Part shown: piece after piece, positions 55,982 to 64,000 of the stretch
Layout of the letters: every line of letters starts with the position of its first letter
How positions within the stretch are numbered: position 1 is the stretch's first letter
Origin: Bubalus kerabau
Lineage: Eukaryota; Chordata; Mammalia; Artiodactyla; Bovidae
Assembly (NCBI RefSeq): GCF_029407905.1
Contig: NC_073630.1
Span: 49,315,001-49,379,000 of the forward strand
Reading direction: 5' to 3'
DNA length: 64,000 nt
Translations under genes and position numbers: made by a program
Notes under the pieces: model-generated
Told to the model about the DNA's origin: nothing
The model's database searches: none
What the model saw: only the letters and a program-made list of their open reading frames with translations

Positions 55982-55984
55982 CGC

Positions 55985-57180
55985 AGATGCAGGCAGGCAT
56001 AAGGGGTGGGGAATGAGACTATGAGCTAAAGGCTTGTTTCCTGCGTTTTCCACTGCTGCCAGTCTATTCTAATGGGTAATTCATGGAAAATACTACACTT
56101 AAATACTAAGAATTTTCTAAATGTCATTTTATGGATTGCAATTGAAAAGTAAACGACATCCAACAGTGTCATTAACTGATTTGGAAGCATTACAACTCTA
56201 GAAAAATTCAAGGAGAAAAATGTAAACCCATTTACAAAGCCATTGCCTTTCCTGTGTTTCCAGCCTTAACCTATTCGTTTCAAGGTGCCTCAGAAATGCT
56301 GGTCTTAGATGTCAAATGGAAATCTGTCCGTGGGACTGTGAAGAGCGGGGCAGTGGCAAACACGCATACCAAATATTATCCAACTGGTAGAGAAGTCACT
56401 ATTTTCTGCTGTTTTAATAAAATGGAATGAACAAGGGGCTAAGATTCTTAAAATGCACCTCAGTGTATAAGGATTTGGATACACCACAAGGCAAACTCTG
56501 ACTCCCTGTACACACAATCATTAGGCATAGACATCCAGAATAACCCAGTTAACCTTCCCAACACACCCCTGTGATCAGGATGCTCCTTGTATTTGTTTGA
56601 TAACCTTTGGTATAACCACTGTCTGCTCTGGGTATTTCTTTGATTAAAAAAAAAAAAAAGACACCAAGTGCAAAATTCGCATCCAGTTGAGAAGACATTT
56701 AAGGTGTATAATGCCCCAGCCACAGCTCTCCAATACCAGTTGTTGAAAGGATTCTCTCTCATCTGGAGAGACCTGGATTGCACAGTTCATCCACGTGGCT
56801 CTGGATTGTTGGTGATGGTGGGCTGGTCCTGAGCGGAGGCATCTGCCGTTGGAGTCACAGCTGGACTTGCAGTGGGGGCCATAGGGTTTGCGGAGGCCCG
56901 GGCTGGCATCAGGTGGGAACTGCTGGCTGCAGAGACACGTGCACAACACATGCTGAATCCTCAAAACAGTGTGTACAGGACACACAACCACACCTGGACT
57001 CTAGCAAACCAGAAGAGATGCTGCTCGTCTAGTGTCCTTGATACTATAAACAGATGAGCAACTTAGGACCCATTATCTAGGTTCTTTGGACTTTGGTGTT
57101 TCCTCCTATAAAATGGCAATTGGAATAGATATGCAAAGATCTCTGGGAGTCTTAAAATTATGCTGCAAATTCCAGGTAAA
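55985..57180. other. Intergenic DNA, mostly unassigned
   Basis: It includes a poly(A) run at 56645-56659 and a somewhat GC-richer patch at 56770-56990. No repeat family or exon could be assigned. Confidence 0.4.
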
Positions 57181-57184
57181 TATT

Positions 57185-57256
57185 AAGAAAGAAAGAAAGA
57201 GAGGAAAAGAAAGGGAAGAAGGTGGAGGGAAGGAAGGAAGGAAGGAAGGAAGGGAG
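57185..57256. repeat. Purine-only (GAAA)n/(GGAA)n array
   Basis: AAGAAAGAAAGAAAGAGAGG, then GGGAAGAAGGTGGAGGGAAGG and repeated GGAA units. All but one of the bases (57223) are purines. Confidence 0.9.
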
Positions 57257-57547
57257 AAACAACTCTTGGTCTATGTTTTCTATGGTCAGATCTCTCTCTT
57301 TTTTTTTTCCACTTGGTATTGATGCTATGGATTATAGCAATCAATCAGAAAAGAGTGTTGGTTTCATTCATATTCTGATTCCATTTGGATGATATACCAA
57401 ATTTGATTTAAATTGACTTATTTAAGTACATGTATATAAACTTTGGAAAACATAATTACCAGGCTTAATTATTTATCATTCTACCTTTAGTAAGAAGCTT
57501 GGACCACCATAAAGATTAGGGAGGCTTATAAAGTTTTATACTTTATG

Positions 57548-57775
57548 TCAATAGTTTTCAAATGGGGCTAATTTTGATTTCCAGGAGACAGTTGGCAACG
57601 TCAGTAGACATTCTTGGTTGTCACAACTGAAGGGTGAGGTGCTACTGGCATTTAGTGGGTAGAAGCCAGGGATGCTGCCTAAGCATCATAAAATGCCTAT
57701 GCCAGCCTCCCCTACTCTTGTCAACAAGGAATGATTCAGCTCCAAATATCACAAGTGCTGAGGCTGACACACCTG
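57548..57775 (+). mobile_element. MER5A-type hAT-Charlie MITE
   Basis: 'caatagttttcaaatggggctaattttg...ggttgtcacaactgaaggg...ctggcatttagtgggtagaagccagggatgctgc...cacaagtgctgaggctgac'. Confidence 0.85.
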
Positions 57776-57819
57776 CGTTAGGCACCGAGGTTGAGATATA
57801 TCCTGGTCCGCCCATAAGA

Positions 57820-58115
57820 CTGGGCTCTGGGACCTGGCTGCCCTGCCTTTAATCAGTGATGTAACCTTGGACAAGTTACCCACTCTCTTTCTGCCTCTAA
57901 AAAAAAATGGGCAAAATAAGAATGCTGCTGCTGCTGCTGCTGTGTCGCTTCAGTCGTGTCTGACTCTGTGCGACCCCATAGACGGCAGCCCACCAGGCTT
58001 CCCGTCCCTGGGATTCTATGCCTTATTGCCATAAGGACTAAATGAATTAATGTATATTCCGTTCTTAGAACAGTGTTTGGTTTGTCTACATCCTCATTAG
58101 ATGTTAGCTGTTACT
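57820..58115 (+). repeat. MIR SINE split by a Bov-A2 fragment
   Basis: 'gtaaccttggacaagttacccactctctttctgcctct' and, after the insertion, 'ataaggactaaatgaattaatgtatattccgttcttagaacagtg' are consecutive MIR parts. Confidence 0.8.
57923..58017 (-). mobile_element. Bov-A2 3' half, 5' truncated
   Basis: (TGC)n tail, 'gtcgcttcagtcgtgtctgactctgtgcgaccccatagacggc', ending 'ccctgggattct'. Confidence 0.92.
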
Positions 58116-58254
58116 ACTAGTGACCTGGCTTACTATGGTAATGTGTTGATTTATCAATTTCTGGGGCCTGGCTGGCAGGACTGATGAAAGCATTTGTTTC
58201 TGGGATGCCTATGGCTCACTTTTAGACCCCAAGAGCTTATGAAAATAGCTAAAA

Positions 58255-58400
58255 CTTTGAAGCCAGAAAACTGAGGAGTCACATGGTCTGCCAGTTCCCA
58301 GTTGCTGAGCGAGCTTGGGCAAGTTACTCAACCTCTCTGAACTGCGGTTTCTCTGTCAAATGGGGGTAGTATGACATGTGGCTAGCACAGTGGCCATGCT
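58255..58400 (+). repeat. MIR SINE
   Basis: 'gagcttgggcaagttactcaacctctctgaactgcggtttctctgtcaaatgggggtag' is a clear sense MIR core. Confidence 0.85.
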
Positions 58401-59590
58401 TTGTGGGAACAATTGCTAGTTTGCCTTTAAGCAGCGCTCTTAAGTTCTGCAGTCCTTGAGTCGGTAGGTGGGATCACTTTTAAAGGTTCCCAAATGTCCA
58501 TCCTGAAATGTACCAACTTGCAGAAGATGCCACCAGATGTTGATCATCTGACTTCTGGATAAACTCTTCAAGATTTCCACCTCTGAGAGGCTATTCTAGA
58601 CAAACCAGGAATGGGCTCCAAAGCCTCTGACCTTTTTGAATATGTAAAGGGATTGTTCAAGGAACCCTCTCCAATATCCACAGAAGACTTTGTGAATCCA
58701 GAGACTGTTCTGAAAGAACAAAACAGTGGTGGTGGTGGTGTGGGGTGGGGTTGGTGCCCAGGTGTTGTGTAATGATGTGACACTTCTAAGCCAGAGTCAT
58801 CCCTCTGGCAGGTGACCTAACCATGGCAGGGACTGTGAGACCCGGTGATTCGGTAGAAAGACCATTTGTTGGAGTCAGGAGACCTGTTCTAGGCAAATCA
58901 CATTTATCAATCACTAGTAGGCAACTTTGGGGTAGATACTGAATGGCAGACATTTCAGGCCTAAGATGATGCTTGAATCTCATAGGCCTTGGTTTCCTCA
59001 TCTGTAAATTGGGGGGCTTGGATCACATGGTGTCCAAGACATTCTCAGGACCAAAGATTTATCCTTCTGATGATTCTTTGAGGAAGTCAATGAAGTACTA
59101 AGTCACCTATTTTTCCATTTCAAGTTCAGGGAAAATGTTTAAATCACCATGGTAACAAGATAAATCAGCAATCAGTTTTCTGATTAAAACAAAAAAGTGC
59201 CAATGTGTAAATGTAGAAAGAATGCATAATTAGCATTGCCACCACTGAAATCTTGTTAGAACGTAATAAAAATGCTCAATGTTTCAGCAGTAAATTTGCT
59301 ATTATCCATGTGAGAACTCCTCCATTTTCATCAGGAGTTTGCAATCATTGGACAAGCCTTGTCCCCCACAGTGGGTCATAATTTTAGAATGGCCTCTTTG
59401 TCTCCACTCACCTGGAATCCATTCTAATTTGATTACCGGACTAGAATCAAGGTAACCAGGAAAACCAGCATGCTGCTTAAAAAATTGCAGAGTGCATTCC
59501 AGAGCCAAATAGAAGTGATTTTTGGATTATTTGTTGCTTGGGGAACCATTTCCTGTTCGTTAGTGAGAAAAATCAAGAGTTGGCCCTGGG
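58401..59590. other. Largely single-copy intergenic DNA
   Basis: A weak sense MIR may occupy 58846-59020 ('ggtttcctcatctgtaaattgggggg'). A (GTG)n patch lies at 58725-58752. No exon recognised. Confidence 0.5.
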
Positions 59591-59591
59591 T

Positions 59592-59915
59592 TGGCAGACT
59601 GCAGTCCATGGACCTAATGTGACTTGCTGCCTGTTTTTGTATAGTTTGCAATCCAAGAATGGTTTTTGCATTTTGAAATGGTTGAATAAAAATCAAAAGA
59701 GTACTATTTTATGATATGTGAGAAGTATATGAGATTTAAATAGTCACGTCCACAGTAGCATTTTATTGAAGACCAGTCTCATCATTTGTTTTCCAGTATC
59801 ATCAATGGATGCTTTCGAACTATAATGAAAGTTGAATAGTTGTGACAGAGACGGCCCTCAAAGGCCCAAATGTTTATTATCTGGCCCTTTTCAGAAAAAG
59901 TTCGCCAACCTCTGT
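59592..59915 (+). mobile_element. hAT-Charlie non-autonomous element (MER1/MER20 group)
   Basis: 'ggcagactgcagtccatgg', 'aagaatggtttttgcattttgaaatggttg', 'gtgacagagacgg', 'ttattatctggcccttttcagaaaaagttcgccaacctc'. The ends are inverted counterparts typical of the group. Confidence 0.75.
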
Positions 59916-61435
59916 CGTGGACCATTGTAGGAAAAATATCTGCTTGCCAGCTCACCAGATGTGAGCACAAAGAAAAGAAGAATAGTAGAGAATATATTGG
60001 GTGAATTGGGAGATAATTGAATATTTACAAAGACAGGGGAGGTAGGTGCGGGTAAGGAGGTGAGGGAGGGAAACTCTGAAAATCTGGAGATTAAATCTAC
60101 TTCATTTGAGCCTCTGGCTCCAGCAGGGCCCAGCTCATGTAGAAAACCCATGTCATTTAAACATTTCTCATGAGTAAAGATACCAGTAGGGCACCAAGGG
60201 TAATGAGATAGGAAAAAGTAAAATCTCACCATTAAATCACTCTGACTTTAAAGCTACTGCTTTTTTCATGAGCGCCACTTTGTGACATTTTACTGTAATT
60301 TTAGAAGAAACCTCATTAACTGGAAATGGAGAGGACAGGGAAAGAGTAGGAAAAGGTTTAATTAATCTTGATCTTATCATCTTATTCTTTTTAAAAGACC
60401 CCTAAATTAACTACTTAGGGGAAACGGGATGAGTTGGCTTAAATTTTGAATTGGCTGACATTGGTTCCAAAGGTGACCCTGTGTCATGCCCGGAGCTGGT
60501 AATTCTACAGATCTTGCTCTCTCCTGTGTATTATGTTTAGACATAAAGTTTACACTAATCTGAGGAAGGCAGGACTTTCTCTGAACTGGTCATTACATTG
60601 TCTCCCTCTATTCTCCCTTTTACTTTCTGCTAGGCAGCCAGGCTCCATACTTTTTTTGGTCTCAGGGGAGATTTATGGCAAGAGAAATGGAGATGCTCCC
60701 AGACACATTTTGGGATTTTCCCCCCTCAAAGCCCAAGTCTATTAAGGCAATTATGCTTGGCATCTTTGACAGGGAGGGAAGAGGAAAAGTGCTTTAGAGA
60801 TGCAATGAGGTGGGGAAAGGAGGTTTTTGGAGTGTGAGAAAGAGGCTGAGCCTGGCTGGGGGTGTAGCTCAGTGGAGTTCTCTTCTTGCCCTGCAGCAAT
60901 CTGAGCAAGGAAGAGTTGGGGGAAGAAAGGCTAATGGTGATCAGCTTTGGGACTCATTGATGACTCAGAAGCTGCAAAGCTGAAGGACCCGGAAGGATGC
61001 TGTAGGCCCGTGTCAGTGTGTATTCTGTTATCAGACTGATGATCATCTGAGTGGTTAGTGCCACCCAAGACCCATGGACCTTAGCACGTCCCTGGGAGGT
61101 ATCAGCTTCCAGAAAGATTGAGCCAACTGGGGAAATGCAAGCTAGGAATCAAAAACAATTTCCCTCAAAGGAAAGAAAAGATCTTTTGTGTGTACACAAT
61201 ATTTTTTGTGGACTTATTCTGGTATGCTTGCTAGACTAATTGGTATCTTTGTTCAGCTGGTTTTTGAAAAAGAGTTTAACGTCTTAGAAAGAGTCTAACA
61301 GCAAAGAAAAGCATGCTAAACTCTGGTAGTGTTGTGATACTGACTGAGGTAAACAAGCTCTTTAAGCATAGGCGTTACCTGCTGTCAGCGTGCTTTAATG
61401 GAAAGGAAAATGCCCCAGAGACCGTTACTCCTTAG
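59916..61435. other. Single-copy intergenic block
   Basis: About 1.5 kb without recognisable transposons, containing a short tRNA-Ala-like string at 60858-60875. It could hold conserved regulatory DNA, but no direct evidence is visible. Confidence 0.5.
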
Positions 61436-62008
61436 GAAGCTACCAGCTAACACTTCTTGAGTCCTAAAGAACCCTATGTTCTTTCATTTGGCTTTCTCAA
61501 CTACAATACGAGGTAGGTGTACTATTATTTTTGCTATTTTATTTATTTTTCTTTCTTTTCTTTAAAAAAAAATTTTTTTTTGGAGTATAGTTGCGTTACA
61601 ATGTTGTGTTAGTATCTAAGGTACAACAAAGTGAATCAGCTATATAAATACATATATCCCCTCTTCTTTGGATTTTCTTCTCATTTAGGTCCCCACAGAG
61701 CACTGAGTCGAGTTCCCTGAGCCATGCAGTAGGTTCTCATTACTTATCTTTTTTATCCATAGCACCAATAGTGTATATGTCAATCCCAATGTCCCAGTTC
61801 ATCCCATTCTCCCCCCAGCCCGTCCCCGCTTAGTATCAGTATGTTTATTCTCTATTCTGTGTCTCTATTTCTGCTTTGTAAATAAGATGGTCTTCTGCTG
61901 TTTTAGAGAATGGGAAACCGAGGAACAGAGAGGGTCCCTCCCTTGCCGAAGGTCACACAACTAGCGACAGGCCGGAATCTCAGCAGCCTGAGCTGTCAGC
62001 TACTGTCC
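61436..62008 (-). repeat. MIR SINE split by an L1 3' end
   Basis: The left part (61436-61540: 'gctaccagctaacacttcttgagtcc...acaatacgaggtaggtgtac') and right part (61897-62008: 'tttagagaatgggaaaccgaggaacagagaggg...ggtcacacaactagcgacagg') form one reverse MIR. Confidence 0.85.
61550..61893 (-). mobile_element. LINE-1 3' UTR end inserted in a MIR
   Basis: After a T-rich run, 'tggagtatagttgcgttacaatgttgtgttag', 'caaagtgaatcagctatat' and 'gtgtctctatttctgctttgtaaataag' give the reverse L1 3' UTR of ruminant type. Confidence 0.85.
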
Positions 62009-62670
62009 CGCACCGCTAGCCTTCTGAATGCAGGACAATTTAATGTGGCAAACACAGTGAAATGTTGACTATATATCACAAAGCGAATAAACTCAGGAGG
62101 AAAATGAAGGTAGCTGGAGCTGAACGCAAAATGGATGGACAGTTCAATTTAAAGGTCTGGCTATAAATCATTAGTTTTTAAAAACAACTGACAGTAAAAA
62201 ATGCAAATCACAAAATGACAAAGATCCCTAACTTATGGCACAATCCTCCCACCCAGAGCCTTAAGGGAGGCTCTGAGCCCACAAATCCTGTCCCTCTGTA
62301 CTCTGGCAGTCAGCATCCGGGCTGCATTCCTGCACCAGCTACACCACGGTCAGGGCTACCACCTGCATCTCTACATCCATCCCATTAGGTGGGGCGGCTC
62401 ATGGACCTTGGCTCATCCAGGGGGTGCCTGGGGCAGAAACTTTGCCCTCTCAGGACCCCTCTGCAGTGCTTCTCTTCTTCTCTGAGCTCCAATCTCCCCT
62501 TGCCCCATCACCCAATCACTGATGGAGTACCCTCTTATTTCAAAACTAGGGACAAATCTGTACTTATGTTGAAGACTTAAAAAGTATGAAAATAATTTAC
62601 TACATACTTTAATTCAATGCTAGTCCTAACAGGGCTGGTAGGTACCCCCATGGGGGCATGTTTTGGAAAT

Positions 62671-62950
62671 ACCTGCTGCTGCTGCTGCTAAGTCGCTTCA
62701 GTCGTGTCCGACTCTGTGTGACCCCATAGACGGCAGCCTACCAGGCTCCCCCGTCACTGGGATTCTCCAGGCAAGAACACTGGAGTGGGTTGCCATTTCC
62801 TTCTCCAATGCATGAAAGTGAAAAGTGAAAGTGAAGTCGCTCAGTCGTGTCTGACCCTCAGCGACCCCATGGACTACAGCCTACCAGGCTCCTCCGTCCA
62901 TGGGATTTTCCAAGCAAGAGTACTGGAGTGGGGTGCCATTGCCTTCTCTA
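62671..62950 (-). mobile_element. Bov-A2 SINE, full length
   Basis: Reverse dimer with a (TGC)5 tail, 'gtgtgaccccatagacggc', linker TGCATGAAAGTGAAAAGTGA and the second unit ending 'gtgccattgccttctct'. Confidence 0.95.
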
Positions 62951-62964
62951 GAGTTTTTGTTTTT

Positions 62965-63140
62965 ACTTCTAGGCCCTTGTGACTCCAAGTATGATCCATA
63001 GAATAGCTCTATGGATGCAACCTGAAACCCTGTGTGAAATGCAGGATCTCAGAGGCCACCTCCAGACTGACTGACCTAGAATCTACATTTAACCAGATCC
63101 CTGCCTGATTTCTGTGCACACTGAAATTAAGAAGCACGGG
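62965..63140 (+). mobile_element. hAT-Charlie type element (MER5/MER58 group)
   Basis: 'aaatgcaggatctcagaggccacctccagactgactgacctagaatctacatttaacc...gcacactgaaattaagaagcacgg' matches the conserved layout of this MITE group. Confidence 0.6.
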
Positions 63141-63379
63141 GCTAGGATATACATATTGAAATACATGTCATTTTTTTATAATTGCTTTCTTTTTTATTTC
63201 TTCTTTATATCGCTGTTTATTTTTTTAAAATAAGTATATAGGCAGGTTACTTGTCCTTCATTTCAGGGTACCAGAAAATGTGTTAAAAAATACGTCTTAT
63301 GTAAGATGACAATGGGTCAGAGGCAGATGGTAGCCCCTGCTGTAAAGTATTGTGACTGTAAAAAAGCTCAGATGTCAGT

Positions 63380-63475
63380 TGCCCTACATCCTTTCTTGGA
63401 TTTTATTTTGTGATTTTGGGCAAACACGTCATTCCTGTAGCCCCCATTTTACCATCTGTAAAATGAAGGGCATAG
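63380..63475 (+). repeat. MIR SINE remnant
   Basis: 'tgtgattttgggcaaacacgtcattcctgtagcccccattttaccatctgtaaaatgaaggg' is a sense MIR core. Confidence 0.75.
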
Positions 63476-63479
63476 AATT

Positions 63480-63506
63480 AAATTATATATATATATATAT
63501 ATATAT
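63480..63506. repeat. (TA)n microsatellite
   Basis: About 11 to 12 TA units following a MIR end. Confidence 0.9.
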
Positions 63507-64000
63507 TCAGACTTCTCTGGTGCTCACCAAAGGGAAGAGGTATGTATATAAAGAAGCAAGTGAAAGAGTTTGAAAAAAGTGAAGAAAAAAGAGAATGAAA
63601 GAGCAAAGGATACATAGGAAGGGGAAAACATATCAAAAGGCAGGAGGGACAGGGAGATGGAAATGTGAAGGGACTGATAATGAAGCTATGGAGAAAGGAA
63701 AAAAAGATGACTTCTGATAAAAGCCATTCTACCAGCCCATGAATTTTCATGGCTACCAGCTGGCATAAAATCATAAAGACAATTTTCAGCTCCTCTAACG
63801 GAATTGCATTTGTAATAATCATAACAATATTTCTACAGAGTAAAAAATGACAAAGATAATTTGAAATGGAAAACACTGACAAGATGCAAAATAAATGTGC
63901 TCTACCTGGCAACAAATTTAGGGACGGGACAGAATTTGCATGAGGAAAATTTATCAGCCGGCATGCTACAGGGCATCAAACCTGGAAGGGTTTTTGATGG

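Noticed and set aside
63478..63915. A 145-codon - strand frame rich in Leu, Phe and Ser
   Set aside because: Its composition comes from purine-rich + strand DNA, and it ends in the TA microsatellite; no domain is visible.
16940..64000. Exons of the next gene known in other mammals downstream of SLC34A2 (SEL1L3)
   Set aside because: I found no Sel1-repeat-like coding exon on either strand; in human the gap between the two genes is larger than the DNA available here.
1..64000. CRISPR array, operon, prophage, ribosome-binding sites or other prokaryotic system
   Set aside because: The window is spliced vertebrate DNA with ruminant retroposons; the regularly recurring sequences are dispersed SINEs, not spaced arrays.

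Overview
This is a mammalian nuclear window from a ruminant, most likely a bovid. The evidence is the large number of Bov-tA and Bov-A2 SINEs, 3' ends of the RTE-type LINE BovB, and the cetartiodactyl tRNA-Glu SINE family (CHR). I cannot tell cattle, buffalo, sheep and goat apart from sequence reading alone.

Region 1 (1-16.94 kb, + strand) holds one protein-coding gene, SLC34A2, encoding the epithelial sodium-phosphate cotransporter NaPi-IIb. All twelve coding exons are present. They lie at 1030-1144, 1248-1382, 2319-2447, 3880-4023, 5165-5276, 7467-7662, 8775-8870, 9282-9402, 10585-10752, 12302-12418, 12515-12639 and 14510-15136, all with GT-AG introns. Together they give an uninterrupted 693-residue reading frame, followed by a 3' UTR of about 1.8 kb ending at two AATAAA signals near 16.91 kb. 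The 5' non-coding first exon and the promoter are expected to lie upstream of the window. Introns carry MIRs, an old L1 end, two BovB ends, two Bov-tA copies, a MaLR LTR, a CHR-2 copy and a very C-rich tract close to the last exon.

Region 2 (16.94-64 kb) is intergenic. I found no convincing protein-coding exon, rRNA or full-length tRNA gene. It is a layered record of transposition: ancient MIR, MER5 and L1M sequence, then CHR SINEs, then BovB, Bov-tA and Bov-A2, with many of the younger elements sitting inside older ones and flanked by readable target-site duplications. The longest coding-like remnant is a 5'-truncated BovB reverse-transcriptase frame on the - strand at about 34.22-35.21 kb. 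Stretches without recognisable repeats (for example 25.0-26.5, 30.25-31.65, 58.4-59.6 and 59.9-61.4 kb) look single-copy and could hold distal regulatory DNA, but nothing in the sequence proves it.

No undescribed defence-like or operon-like system is present. The least-explained structure is an imperfect inverted repeat with arms of about 205 bp (20286-20775 and 21084-21289), one arm of which was later interrupted by a Bov-A2. Other items worth a second look are a 56-bp tandem duplication inside a Bov-A2, several multi-layer nested insertions, the intronic C-tract, and an 18-nt tRNA-Ala-like 5' end.
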